Notes: generated from the sequence alone by a model not told the origin. A stretch of DNA of 64,000 nt from Smallanthus sonchifolius (GCA_023525975.1 CM042032.1:18048001-18112000), one strand, 5' to 3'; counted from the stretch's first letter, positions 37,714 through 48,881 are shown. Made by a program: numbers and translations.

Positions 37714-38557
37714 TGTTGGGATTCAGTGGTGATCAGTTTGACTTTTGTAAAAAATGGGTTTTGACAGAGAAATTAATTAATTCAGTTAATTAATAAATAT
37801 GCAGCGAAAAATAAAATCAAAACCTATTTAACAGCACTGACAAACCGAACAGGATCTGGTTATGAACACGCAAACACAAAAAAATAATTAATCTACTGAT
37901 GAGATTAATTATACCTTAGTGGTTAATGATTAACCGGTTGAGACACTTAGGTACAACGAACCGTTGCTAGATCACGAACCGACAACGCGAGAGACAGAAA
38001 CGCCGGGACTGGCCGGAAACGGGACAGCAGCGGGGCAGGGTTGTCCGGCTTGGGCTGGTTTGGTGGTTGCCGGAAACGCCAAAGGGAATTTGTTTGGCGG
38101 CTGACAAAACCAAAACCCTCTTTTTTTTTTCTTCAATCGACTTGTGTTTGAAAGTCACAAAGAAATCAAAAAAAAAAATTTCTATAGCGGCTGAAAACAT
38201 TAATTAGGTTAGAAAAAGAAAATTAGGATTATTATATAAATAATAATCATAAACCCTATTACTTGTTTTCGGGCCCATAGTCCAACACGAGATAAAAAGC
38301 CTGTACCCATTTAATTGTTTTAATAGAAAGATTAAAACAATAAATATGAATTATTATTTATAAACATGTATATAAACATGTATAAATAATAAATCCCGTG
38401 TAACGAATATATATAAAATATATCGTCTCGCTAACAGTTCGTAATTACCAGTTAAGCGGGTTAAGTGGATTTAATGTTGGTTGCCCTAGATGTAACTCTT
38501 ACGGGTCATAGATCGGTCAGTCGCGTTGTCCATCGGGCCGGGCCATAAAATCCAACA
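37714..38557 (-). repeat. 5' LTR of the Copia element (844 bp)
   Basis: Bounded by TGTTGG and CCAACA, a short inverted repeat typical of LTR ends, and placed next to the primer site. The partner LTR is missing. Confidence 0.85.
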
Positions 38558-38799
38558 GATATCACACAAACTTACACAATGTTCATACAAACATTTAGAG
38601 TTTACTTGAATAAAAAGATGTATAAATTCAAGATTAACACCCATCATCATTAGCACTCTCACCTGCATTTTGAAAAAAGAAAAACTAATTTTAGTAAAGA
38701 GACGGTGCATTTGGGTCTAGGTGTTACCCGTTAAAAAAAACTAGATAAACACATCGAAAGCAGGAAAGGTATGGATTAAAGTACACAACCTCTTAAATT
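38558..38799. other. Intergenic, possibly the last cystatin exon
   Basis: On the minus strand, ATGCAG near 38660 is followed by a short open stretch ending in TAA that could be a terminal exon of the broken cystatin gene. Support is weak; nothing else is recognised. Confidence 0.25.
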
Positions 38800-38905
38800 G
38801 TTTTTTTTAACGGCGAATTTCTTTTACTCTTGTGGTACTTGAACCCAAGACCTCCAAACCTAGATGTTTCAAAAGACTCTGTCTCTACCACTACGCCACT
38901 AAACC
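38800..38905 (-). mobile_element. tRNA-derived SINE
   Basis: On the minus strand, an A box TGGCGTAGTGG (38898-38888), a B-box-like GGTTCAAGTACC (38845-38834) and a tail ending in a run of A. This is the pol III promoter layout of a tRNA-related SINE. The B box has two changes from consensus. Confidence 0.6.
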
Positions 38906-39049
38906 CGGTTGTTCTTAAATTGGGTTATTCAAAGATTTAGGTTTTTCTGTAATAACAATAATAAATACATTTTTTTTAAAGTAGGTTTAGCCACAATTAT
39001 TTTAATGAATTTAAAAAAGAAACAAATTTGTAAAAGATTAAACAGGAAA

Positions 39050-39441
39050 TTACCAGAGGAAAGCTAAGCAGCAGCAACAAAGCCTGCAATTCCTTGAAGT
39101 TCATCCATGGCTTCACCCAAACCTTGGCTTCACCCAAACCTTGGCTTCACCCAAACCTTGGCTTCATAAGTTTTCTTCTGACCACCATCGTCTGCTTCCA
39201 GTGTGATGTAGTACATCGTCCCTGCTCCCTCGTGCTTATCACCTTACCAAACTCCAAAACCGAATTCTGCAAATGTGTTGTCACAAAATTCCATTAACAT
39301 CTGCAAATGTGTTATCACAAAATTCCATTAACACAATACCTGCTTCTTGTTATGCTCATCGACAGCGAATCGAGCGAGGCTGTCGATCTCAAGGCTGTTC
39401 TCAACTCCCTTCGGGTCGCTTATACCTCCAACAGTCGCCAT
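39050..39441 (-). pseudogene. Phytocystatin (cysteine protease inhibitor), broken
   Basis: Phytocystatins inhibit papain-type proteases in storage control and defence. Exon 1 (39441-39340, 34 codons) has an N-terminal GG and the plant signature LARFAVDEHNKK, ending at a GT donor. Exon 2 starts at 39266 (QNSVLEFGKVIS) and runs on to TMYYITLEADDGG and KVWVKPW. The central QxVxG inhibitory loop is missing: about 10 bases are lost after the STRE codons, shifting the frame. A 17-bp unit encoding KVWVKP is present three times, breaking the frame again. A 34-bp tandem duplication around the intron acceptor is also present. The gene cannot make a working inhibitor. Confidence 0.85.
39108..39164 (-). 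repeat. 17-bp tandem triplication in cystatin exon 2
   Basis: AAGGTTTGGGTGAAGCC (minus strand) occurs three times head to tail without change. As 17 is not a multiple of three, it destroys the frame; the lack of divergence suggests it is recent. Confidence 0.9.
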
Positions 39442-39853
39442 TGGTTATTAGAAAGGATCAAAAGTTGTAAAAGCAAAGCGTGTTTCCAAAGCAGAGAAAT
39501 AGAATGGATTTATGATAGGGTCCAAAAAGAAAGTCAGAAGCGTAAACGTACCATATTCATTATTCAATTATCCAAACTGGGCATCTTTCTTTCCGTGGGT
39601 AGACGTTAACGGAATTTGACTCTTAAACGTACATAAATTTCCCCCGTCTTACAGTGGAGGGGGTGGGGCTCGGGTAAGCGGCTACACTGTCGCCACATAC
39701 TCGAGTTGAAAGCACGGGTTCGTGAAGCCGTGATTTTTGTGACCGTTGGAGAAAGTTTCACTATAAAAAAAAACAATACCATTCAACCTAACTTTTACAT
39801 CATTTTCATTCTATCCTTCTGCTACTTATTTAACATCAATTTTTTTCAACAAA
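39442..39853. other. Region between the cystatin start and the Harbinger remnant
   Basis: Should contain the upstream region of the cystatin gene (minus strand). No clear terminal repeat of the Harbinger element was found in it. Confidence 0.35.
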
Positions 39854-41460
39854 ATGAGACGTAGTGTTATTCTTCCCCATCATCATTAACTAGTTCCGAT
39901 TCTGAATCTATTGGGGGTTCAATTTCTAACCCACGTTGCAGCCGTTGCATCAGAAATTGAAGACATGACGCATTAAAAAAAGATATGTGCATTGTGATCG
40001 TATGAAGGCTCACAATGTTCTTATGAAAGATTACTTTGTCGATAATCCAAAATACGATGATGACATGTTTAGATAGAGATTTCGGATGCTGGAGGATTTA
40101 TTTCTAAAAATTGTTGCGGATATACGCGATAATTTTGAATGGTTTCAAGAAGGGCTTGACGCGAGGATGAAAGAAAGTTTCACGCCATTACAGAAATGCA
40201 CATCAACAATTTGTCAACTCGCTTCCGTTAATGTTCCCGACGAATACGATGAATATTTAGCTATGTCTGCTAGAACCTCACGTGAATGCCTAGAATATTT
40301 TTGCAATGTTTTTGTTATTTTATGTGATACATGAATTTTCGTGTACCAATTAGCCACGACATTGCTCTTTTGTACGATGCACATGTAAGTAGACATGACA
40401 TTTCAGAGATGCTCGGTAGCATCGGCTGTACACATTGGGTTTGGAGAAATTGTCCAACGCGTTTACGAGACCAATATCACCAAGGTGATCACCAATACCC
40501 AACGATCATACTCGAAGCGGTGGCGTCACATGATTTATGGTTTTAGCATGCATACTTTGGTGTTGCCGGCAATGTTTTCAGGATCGGACCGGACGTCGAA
40601 CCGGTCTCCTTACCGGTCAACTGGTCGAACCGGATTTAAGAACCGGACGACGTCATAAATATTATAAAAATAAATCAATCCAAACAACAATTAATCCTTA
40701 AAAAACCACCAACAAGTCAATTCAAATACTCTTAAACTAACAATTAGCTACAAAATACGAATCAAAGAGACTTAAAATAGATAAAAATAAATAAATATAT
40801 AAAAAAACAAAAAAAATAGCCAACCGGTCCGACCACTGGGTCGCTGCAGGACCGTTTCAACACACATAACCGGACCGACCAAGTCTTCGGTTTCCGGTCT
40901 GACTGGTCGGTCCGGGTTTCAAAACACTAGTTGCCGGTTCGAACAACAAAATGAATGTTCTCAATCGATCTCCTCTGTTTACTAACGAGATGCATGGAAC
41001 CGCTCCAAGGTGTCCATTTGAGGTTAACAGTCGACAATACAAGTGTGGTTATTATCTGACCGATGGGATATACCCTTCTTGGTCATCTTTTGTGAAATTT
41101 GTTTCTTGGCCAAACAACACCAAGGAAAATTTTTTTTAAAAGATACAAGAATCGGCAAGAAAAGATGTCGAACGGGCCTTTAGTGTTTTAAAAGCTAAAT
41201 GGGCTATAATTCAACGACCGACTAGTGTGATGAAGCGGAGAAGATACGAAATCAGATGTACGCATGCCTCATATTGCACAATATGATTTCAAAAGATGAC
41301 GAGAATGTCATATCACCGGTATACATTGAGGATCCTCCGACCAATGTAGTGGTTGACGATTTCGGAGTTGCGGGACCAAAACACACATTTGAAACATAAA
41401 TTTGATCTTATAGAACACGTTACAATAAACTTGGACATCCCGGCTTCGAACGACGAGTAG
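39854..41460 (+). pseudogene. PIF/Harbinger-type transposase (DDE nuclease), decayed
   Basis: Reading in all three plus frames recovers the plant Harbinger nuclease: FTPLQKCTSTICQLA, MSARTSRECLEYF, HDIALLYDAHVSRHDI, MLGSIGCTHWVWRNCP (first catalytic Asp region, here CTH), YPTIILEAVASHDLWF, then after an inserted MITE DGIYPSW and ARKDVERAFSVLKAKW. Many stops and shifts. Such enzymes cut at TAA/TTA targets. This copy is dead; the TIR element at 27807 is of the class it would mobilise, but a direct link is not shown. Confidence 0.85.
40570..40929. mobile_element. hAT-type MITE inside the Harbinger transposase
   Basis: 360 bp with inverted ends (CAATGTTTTCAGGATCGGACC and the inverse of TCCGGGTTTCAAAACACTA) and an 8-bp duplication GTTGCCGG (40562-40569 and 40930-40937). 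Eight bases is the hAT signature. The transposase reading resumes directly after it. Confidence 0.85.
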
Positions 41461-42519
41461 TTTAATATTTTTTTTCAAGTATTTTTTATTTTTATCTGTT
41501 ATTTAGTATTTTTTTAATTAATGAAATTTATGTTTTTTTTTATTTTAATGTTTATTTTTTATTTAAATATATATTTTAAATTTTATTTAAAAAAAAAGCT
41601 ACGGTAGATTCAGAATTCTATACTCTATACAATTTGAAATGGACTGAACGGTTCCTCCACATGAGTTATGTGGATGGTGTGGGCTTTGAGTCGCAACTTT
41701 TTTTTTATATTAGCACAATTTTTTATATGTTTTTTTTTAAAATGGAGTGAACAGTTCCTCCAGTAGCCACACAGCCTTTAAATCTTTCACCCCCTTCTCA
41801 TCCAGGTTCAATCCATCGGGGTGGCATGTTGTTTTTTAATCCATTTTTTTAGTTTTTTTTTTTCAGTTTGTTTTTTATCTTCTTTCGTACGTTTTAACGT
41901 TTTCATTTAGTATGCAATACGTACCCCGTCACGTAGCACGAGTATCATTTTTATAATTTCGTTCTTCTACAATAGCTTTCGTTCGTTAACTTTAAAAAAA
42001 ATATATATGACACGTGACTGTTTTTAGTTTTTTTCTGTGAATGTTCCGATATATATTTTTTAAACGAAGTTGTATTTAAAATCGAGTATATTTTTTTGTA
42101 TCGTAAGCTATAACGAGCGGCGTTAACGTTGCATTGCCGTGAGAAACTCAACCGCTTATGAGCGAACAACATTGTTGCCGGTGTTTTGGTATTATTGTGA
42201 CCGGTATCGGTGTTCGCTTTTATGGTTTTCAACAAGACGAACCAATAACAACCAGACTCCTGTCACGTAATGCGTGAAAAAAACGACGCTTCCGCGTAAT
42301 TACTAGTTTATAAACATTGGGAATTGATTGATGAAGAAGGGATTTGCCCTAACCCATCCTAATGAAGAAAATTACAATGACATCACAGGGGGGTATTACC
42401 TAGGGGATAAGGTTCTTTAATACAGAACAGAAATATCTTCAATCTCTTCGAACCCCGCCAATCAATTGCTATCCCTCTATGAACACCCCATCGGTAAGTC
42501 TCTCTCGCATTTCTCTCAT
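41461..42519. other. Intergenic region upstream of PGR3
   Basis: AT-rich. Two copies of a GAACGGTTCCTCCA / GAACAGTTCCTCCA word lie at about 41648 and 41750. No gene is seen. It should contain the PGR3 promoter. Confidence 0.4.
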
Positions 42520-45500
42520 ATGGCTGTGATTACACTCTGTTCCTCCACAATTTACACTACTCATACCGCTACTGATACTTCAACCAGTTTTACTTTATCA
42601 TTAAAATACTCGAAATGCGTCAAATGTTCCAAGAATTTCAGTTCCCCATGTGGGTTATTGGTGGAATGGAAGAAACGTAGGAGAAAATTGGTGGGTGTTT
42701 GTGGGTTTGTGCTTAGAAATTCAATGAATGTTGAAAATCCTAACAACCGCATGTCTGGTGAGGAAATTACTAGGGTTCTTAAGTCCATTTCAGACCCAAC
42801 TGAAGCTTTGTCTTTCTTTAAATCAGCTTCTGAGCTTCCTAATCTTGTTCATAATACTGAATCCTGTAATTACATGCTTGAGTTGTTGAGGGCGAATGGG
42901 CGAATTAGGGATATGGCTTTTGTGTTTGATGTGATGCAAAAGCAGATTGTTTATAGGAATTTGGGTACTTACATGAGTATTTTCAAAGGGCTTGGTGTCA
43001 AAGGTGGGATTAGACAAGCTCCATTTGCATTAACTGTAATGAGGAAATCAGGGTTTGTTTTGAACGCGTATTCGTATAACGGGCTGATTGATTTGCTTTT
43101 GAAATCAGGGTTTTGTAAGGAAGCATTGATAGTTTATAAAAGAATGTTGTCAGAAGGGATTAAACCGAGTCTCAAGACTTACTCTGCGCTTATGGTGGCA
43201 TTGGGAAAACGAAGGGATACCCAAAATGTTATGGGGTTGTTGAGTGATATGGAAGGGTTAGGACTTAAACCAAATTTGTACACTTTCACAATATGTATTA
43301 GGGTTCTTGGTAGAGCTGGAAAGATAGATGAGGCTTTCGAAGTTTTTGAAAGAATGGATGGGGAAGGTTGTGGGCCTGATGTTGTTACGTACACTGTGTT
43401 AATTGATGCCCTTTGCAATGCGGGAAAACTCGAGAGGGCTAAAGAAATGTTTGTAAGAATGAGATCTAGTAGCCATAAACCAGACCGTGTAACATACGTC
43501 ACTTTAATGGATAAGTTTGGGGATTGTGGAGACTTAGACTCGGTTCAATCATTTTGGACTGAAATGGAGGTGGATGGTTATGTGGCGGATGTTGTGACTT
43601 TCACTATTTATGTCGATGCATTATGCAAAGTTGGAAAAATTGATGATGCATTTGCTACCTTAAACTCCATGAGAAGTAAAGGGATTTCTCCAAATCTTCA
43701 AACATATAACACCCTAATTCGTGGGCTTTTAAGAGTTGATAGATTAGACGAGGCGTTAGAGTTGTTTGCTAGTCTTGGTTTTTTAAGTATTGAACCTACT
43801 GCTTACACATACATACTTTTTATTGACTATTATGGGAAATTAGGGGAACCCGATAAAGCTCTTGAAATGTTTGAAAAGATGAAGGTTCGAGGAGTTGTAC
43901 CTAATGTTGTTGCCTGCAATGCATCATTGTACAGTCTTGCAGAGCTTGGTAGAATCGGGGAGGCTAAAAAGATGTTTTATGACCTTAAAAAGAGCGGGAT
44001 TGCTCCAGATTCAATTACTTATAATATGATGATGAAATGTTTTAGTAAAGCTGGGAAAATTGATGAGGCAATGAAGTTACTTTCTGAGATGGTGGAAGCA
44101 GGATGCGATCCGGATGTGATTGTGATTAATTCTTTGATTGATACACTTTATAAGGCGGATCGGGTTGATGAGGCTTGGGATATGTTTGAAAAGATGAAGG
44201 AAATGAATCTTTCTCCTACGGTTGTGACTTATAACACATTGTTGGCTGGTTTGAGGAAAGAAGGTCGGGTTCATGAAGCAATAAAGTTATATGAAAGCAT
44301 GGGTTCGTGTGGGCCCCCTCCGAACACGATTACTTTCAATACCCTTCTTGATTGTATTTGTAAGAATGATGGAGTTGATCTGGCTTTGAAGTTTTTGAAT
44401 GAAATGACTTACAAGAACTGTCGGCCCGATGTTTTTACTTACAATACTATCATTTTTGGTTTAACAAAGGAAAATCGGGTTCTTGATGCGTTCTGGTTCT
44501 TCCATCAAATGAAGAAAACGTTCAATCCCGACTGTGTAACTTTATGCACGATAATCCCGAGCATCGTGAAGTATGGAAAGGTGGATGATGCTTTGAAAAT
44601 GACTGAAGGATTTATCCGGGTCAAAAATAAACCCAACAAGATATTTTGGAAAGATTTGATGGAAGGAGTCACAAGTGAAGCTTCGTTAGATAATTCGATC
44701 CTGTTTGTGGAAGGATTAATATCCAATGGAACCTGCATTAACGATTCAGTAGTGATTCCGCTTATTAATATTTTATGTAAGCAGAAGAAAACCCGTGAAG
44801 CCCATTCATTGTTCTTGAAGGTAACAAAAGAATACGGGATCCAACCGACACTCGAGGCATACTATCCGATGATTGATGGTCTTCTTGATGATGATTTTCA
44901 TGAAATGGCTTGGGATTTATTCAAAGAAATGAAGAATTCGGCGTGTGCTCCAGATGTTTTCACTTATAATTTGCTGTTAAATGATCTTGCTAAGTCTGGG
45001 AAAGTCAACGAGCTATTTGACTTGTACGACGAGATGCTTTGCAGGGGTTGTAAGCCGAACACGATAACTCAAAATATACTTCTTAGCGGTCTTGTGAAGT
45101 CAAATAGTTTAAAAAAGGCGTTGGATTTATATTATGATCTTATAAGTGACGGGTTTACACCTACGCCTTGCACATGTGGACCTCTAATTGATGGTCTTCT
45201 AAAGAATGGGAAATTAGATGAAGCAAAAGACTTTTTTGATGAAATGGTGGAGTATGGATGCAAACCGAACTGTGCGATATATAACATCTTGATGAACGGG
45301 TATGGAAAAGCGGGTGATGTTGAAACCGCTTGTGAATTGTTCAATAAGATGGTGAAAGAAGGAATAAGGCCCGATTTGAAATCCTACACGATTCTTGTAG
45401 ACTGTTTGTGCTTAGTAGGGAGAGTAGATGATGCTATGTACTATTTTAACCAAATGAAGGAAACGGGCCTTGATCCGGATGTAGTTTCCTACAATCTCAT

Positions 45501-45831
45501 GATCAACGGGCTTGGAACCGCGAGGAGAATAGAGGATGCTTTGGGGCTTTTTGAGGAGATGCGGGCTCGAGGGATTTCTCCAAATTTGTATACATATAAT
45601 GCTTTGATACTTATTCTTGGGATTGTTGGAAGGATAGAGGAAGCAGGGCGGATGTATTCAGAATTACAAGTTATGGGTTTGGAGCCGAACGTGTTCACAT
45701 ATAACGCTTTAATAAGAGGATATAGCCTCGCGGGAAACCCAGGTCATGCTTACGCTATTTATGAGAAAATGATGGTTGGAGGTTGCAGTCCCAACACAGG
45801 GACATTTGCTCAGCTTCCTAATCAATCTTGA
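42520..45831 (+). CDS. PGR3: Pentatricopeptide repeat protein PGR3 (proton gradient regulation 3), chloroplastic
   Basis: A single uninterrupted exon of 1103 codons. The first in-frame ATG (42520) is used; the frame is open upstream but has no earlier ATG. The N-terminus is rich in Ser/Thr and basic residues, as in a plastid transit peptide. From about residue 100 to the end it is a chain of 35-residue P-class PPR repeats (pattern VVTYTVLIDALCNAGKLERA), over 25 of them. Length and sequence fit PGR3, about 1.1 kb of codons in Arabidopsis. PGR3 binds plastid RNA and supports petL RNA stability and translation as well as ndh gene expression, so it affects cytochrome b6f and the NDH complex. No break is seen; it is the clearest functional gene in the window. 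Confidence 0.95.
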   Translation: MAVITLCSSTIYTTHTATDTSTSFTLSLKYSKCVKCSKNFSSPCGLLVEWKKRRRKLVGVCGFVLRNSMNVENPNNRMSGEEITRVLKSISDPTEALSFFKSASELPNLVHNTESCNYMLELLRANGRIRDMAFVFDVMQKQIVYRNLGTYMSIFKGLGVKGGIRQAPFALTVMRKSGFVLNAYSYNGLIDLLLKSGFCKEALIVYKRMLSEGIKPSLKTYSALMVALGKRRDTQNVMGLLSDMEGLGLKPNLYTFTICIRVLGRAGKIDEAFEVFERMDGEGCGPDVVTYTVLIDALCNAGKLERAKEMFVRMRSSSHKPDRVTYVTLMDKFGDCGDLDSVQSFWTEMEVDGYVADVVTFTIYVDALCKVGKIDDAFATLNSMRSKGISPNLQTYNTLIRGLLRVDRLDEALELFASLGFLSIEPTAYTYILFIDYYGKLGEPDKALEMFEKMKVRGVVPNVVACNASLYSLAELGRIGEAKKMFYDLKKSGIAPDSITYNMMMKCFSKAGKIDEAMKLLSEMVEAGCDPDVIVINSLIDTLYKADRVDEAWDMFEKMKEMNLSPTVVTYNTLLAGLRKEGRVHEAIKLYESMGSCGPPPNTITFNTLLDCICKNDGVDLALKFLNEMTYKNCRPDVFTYNTIIFGLTKENRVLDAFWFFHQMKKTFNPDCVTLCTIIPSIVKYGKVDDALKMTEGFIRVKNKPNKIFWKDLMEGVTSEASLDNSILFVEGLISNGTCINDSVVIPLINILCKQKKTREAHSLFLKVTKEYGIQPTLEAYYPMIDGLLDDDFHEMAWDLFKEMKNSACAPDVFTYNLLLNDLAKSGKVNELFDLYDEMLCRGCKPNTITQNILLSGLVKSNSLKKALDLYYDLISDGFTPTPCTCGPLIDGLLKNGKLDEAKDFFDEMVEYGCKPNCAIYNILMNGYGKAGDVETACELFNKMVKEGIRPDLKSYTILVDCLCLVGRVDDAMYYFNQMKETGLDPDVVSYNLMINGLGTARRIEDALGLFEEMRARGISPNLYTYNALILILGIVGRIEEAGRMYSELQVMGLEPNVFTYNALIRGYSLAGNPGHAYAIYEKMMVGGCSPNTGTFAQLPNQS

Positions 45832-45859
45832 TGTTTCAATGGTTCTTACCAGCAGGTGA

Positions 45860-46115
45860 GGGGTCATTTATGCTGCCAAGTTGGTTGGGTTGGGTAACCG
45901 GGTCAAAATGGGTTCATGTCAAAACGGATACTTTTGTGGTAGGGTTTGAAATAGATAGGATTGGGTTGACCCGCGACCATTTTATTTAAAGTGCTTACAA
46001 AAACCAGATTATTATAAAAAGATACCTCCTTCAGATAAATTTGACCCAAGAAAGAAACAAACCAAAATTGACCCGCCCATAAGTAAATGGGTTGAAATTG
46101 CCACCTCAGTTTTGA
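45860..46115. mobile_element. MITE copy downstream of PGR3
   Basis: GGGTTGGGTAACCGGGTCAAAATGG at one end and CATAAGTAAATGGGTTGAAATTGCCACCTC at the other, matching the two copies in ISPE introns. The left end (GCTGCCAAG) is a weak inverse of the right. Confidence 0.6.
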
Positions 46116-46576
46116 ACCTTGCTTATTTTTCATGTTCCTTTAAACCGGTTTTCTCTGTTTCACATGATTATTTTTCAGAATATTCTTATTGAGGAGTTTA
46201 CATTTAATTTTCTTTCCAGGATTGGTCATCCGCAGAGTCAATTGGAGGGCTGATGATCTTGTACATGTTAGTCAAATAGTGTTATTGCACAAGCTTTGTT
46301 TTCAGGTCCATGTTAATAGAGCAAAGATAATCTAAAAATACACAAAATTGGCTGGAATTTATCTGTGAATATCAAATAAACATATATTACATCATGTACA
46401 TGGTATCTTCTCAATCCCTGTTTAGCATATACAAAGACTGCATTTTTATCAGTCCTCTTATTTCCTTTATTATTTAGGAATATATTTTGTTTCATTAAAT
46501 AAATTGAAAATTTCATATTTGAATTTTGTTGATACAAGTTTAATTTGAAACGTATAAATTATTGAGTCAAAATAAT
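46116..46576. other. Intergenic region
   Basis: AT-rich; no gene or repeat is recognised. Confidence 0.4.
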
Positions 46577-47039
46577 TAGAGGTGCACAATAAAACCTGTT
46601 CCGGGACCGGAACCGGCTGACTCGGCCCGAACCGGTTTCGGTTCCTACCCGGCACAACCAAGAACCGGTCCCTACCCGATCGTACCTGATGGTTCCTACC
46701 CGGTTCCGGAAGTTTTATGCTCGACCGGTTCCTACCCGGACCGAACCGGACCCGGCTTGAACCGGTTCCTACCCGGTTCTAGTTGTTAAACATGTTTTAA
46801 AAAAAAACATTTTTAACGGGTATATGACCGTTGGAGGCTCCATTTGACCTTTTTTTTAGTCCCCTAAGTTAGTATAAATAGATGTTTGATGAATTGGTTG
46901 AGTATCAAATTTGAAAACGCAAAAACGTACGAGAAAACGCAAAAAATACTATCGTTTTACTCTCTCTTCTTCTACAAATGGCTGATAACGCTGTTGGGGC
47001 CATCTGTAACGGTGGTAAAAGTTATTCCTACGAATAGAA

Positions 47040-47214
47040 ACCCGGATATGTGGCAATATTTTGATCTTTGTGAGATGTCAATCGGGCCGAACAAGGCTCG
47101 TTGCAAGTTGTGCGGGAAGTTTTTTTTTCAAATGATTCAAACTCAACCTTGCGGAAACACTTAGACAAGTACTGCAAGTTGTATGATGAGATGAAAGTTA
47201 CAAACAATGAGTAG
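47040..47214 (+). pseudogene. BED zinc-finger remnant of the hAT transposase
   Basis: MWQYFDLCE is followed by CKLC (the first zinc pair), then, after a frameshift, STLRKHLDKYC with the second pair (His and Cys). This is the DNA-binding N-terminus of hAT transposases; a stop follows soon after. Confidence 0.7.
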
Positions 47215-47383
47215 TGCTAGGCTGCTAGCCTGCTAAGGGTAATGCAATAATAAATGGGTCCGAACCCGTTTTATTTATTTTAGTGTGTATTATTAATAAT
47301 AATTGCAAACAACTTAATTTATTAACTGAAAACATTATACAAGGGTGAATGTCGATACACAATTAGAAAACAATACAAAATTA

Positions 47384-47740
47384 ACTGTCGATTAAAAGCT
47401 CCCAAATTGCTAATTTACTAAACGGCTTTCTATGAACTCGTGCATATTCAATACAAGATTTTTTGACAACATTCTGATCGTTATTTGGATCTTCCAAGGC
47501 GTCCATCTGTCTTCTGTAGATTGTGTGAAATCTCTCAACCACTACCGATATACTACGCCACTTTGACATTATTTGAGCCTTTGTATGTTGCGTATCAGAA
47601 TCCTTTTCCTCGTAGAATCTATCCTCAACGCGATCCTATAATACATCAAGATCTGATAACTCATCACTTGTAGTCTCTGCCCTAACGTGTACCATCGCAA
47701 GGGCCAAGCCGTACTCCTCGTCTTCGGTCCAAAAGTTCAT
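47384..47740 (-). pseudogene. Myb/SANT-like (trihelix-type) protein fragment
   Basis: From an ATG at 47740: MNFWTEDEEYGLALAMVHV, an in-frame stop, then SKWRSISVVVERFHTIYRRQ and IEYARVHRKPFSKLAIWELL. This is the pattern of plant NAM-associated/SANT-like proteins, including Harbinger ORF1 proteins. It faces the BED remnant. It could be a captured gene piece or a separate dead insertion. Confidence 0.55.
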
Positions 47741-48160
47741 TTTTTGTGAGTTGAGAGTGGAGTAAAATTTTATGTGTAAAATATGATTGATATTGACTTG
47801 TATTTATAGTGTTATTGTATGTAAAAAATGGTGTAAAAAGGGTTAGAACCGTTTGGCAACGGTCGTAACCGGTTCGATACCCGAACCGGACCCTACCCGA
47901 ACCGGTTCCACCGGGTAGGATTCTTCAACCCTAAAACCGGTTCTTAACCGGTTCCGATTCCGGTCCCTACCCGGTCCACCAAGAACCGGTTCCAGTTCTT
48001 GGGCCCAACCCGATCTGTGCACCTCTAGGTCAAAATGTTAATAAATGTTGAAATCGAGGTCAGAAGTGAAAATATTTTACTTTGTTGACAAATATTCAAT
48101 ATTTTATGGGTTCGGTTATTTGGACACCCCGCCATTTTATTTCACACACCCGCCGCCATC

Positions 48161-48873
48161 CTTGGTTTTAAAAAGTGAGAAGCGCACAAAAGCGATGAGG
48201 TCTAAAATCGAAGCACAAAGCACAAAAGCGGTGGGATTTTCGTACGCCAAGCTCAAAGTATTAATATAACATTTTTAAATTAATTTCATATATTATTTAC
48301 TATAATATTAATCTTTTTACAATAAAAATTTAGATAATTTAAAGAACTGTAATAATTAATCTATAAATAGGCTCTATTTACAACATAAAAAGCTACACGT
48401 ACAAATTAAAAAAGCACAACTCTTAATTAAATAAGAAAAAAGAACAAATAAACATATTAATAAAAGTTTTAGGTTAAAATTGATAAAAATAAAAACATTA
48501 AGGATGAAATGTGTAACTTAATAAAGAAGTTTTAGGTTAAATCCCAATTCGTCAGCCGTCATCTTCATTTCTCCATTCCGTCTCCATTCCATGCCTCCAT
48601 CTCCATCGATCTGCTCCATCTTCATCGTTTTTCTTCATCTTCGTCACATGTAAGCTTCGATTTCTTCATCTTCATCTCTAATTTTTAGCATAAAACTCCG
48701 TTTTTATGTTTCTGTACATGAATCGCGCGCTCTGTGCCTTCGATTTCTCCAGAAAAAACGACATAGGCGCTCGCTTCCTGTACAACCTTCACCTTGTGCA
48801 CATAAAAGCACCGACCCCTTTGCCTTAGGTCGCCCCGCCTAGGCGCGCCTAGAGCGCACTTTTTAAAACCAAG
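48161..48873. mobile_element. hAT-type MITE (713 bp)
   Basis: Ends CTTGGTTTTAAAAAGTG and CACTTTTTAAAACCAAG are exact inverses over 17 bases, and both flanks are CCGCCATC (48153-48160 and 48874-48881), an 8-bp duplication. There is no coding signal; C/T-rich sequence lies near 48555-48680. Confidence 0.9.
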
Positions 48874-48881
48874 CCGCCATC

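Larger units (their letters stand above)
34439..38557 (-). mobile_element. Truncated Copia retrotransposon, minus strand
   Basis: Layout on the minus strand: 5' LTR 38557-37714, primer site, leader of about 1.4 kb, gag 36275-35425, then protease and the integrase N-terminal part to 34439, where it ends abruptly at the LTR fragment. The rest of integrase, RT, RNase H and the 3' LTR are absent from the window. Confidence 0.85.
46577..48027. mobile_element. Decayed hAT transposon
   Basis: Ends are TTAGAGGTGCACA and its inverse TGTGCACCTCTA. GTCAAAAT stands near both ends as a probable 8-bp duplication, two or three bases off on the left. Both ends carry repeated ACCGGTTCCTACCCGG words (46600-46780 and 47860-48000), as expected of subterminal transposase-binding sites. 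Inside are a BED zinc-finger remnant and a SANT-like remnant. No catalytic hAT domain is left. Confidence 0.75.

Noticed and set aside
42466..42519. Upstream extension of the PGR3 frame
   Set aside because: It begins with TTG; the first in-frame ATG is at 42520 and the extension lies in the presumed 5' UTR.
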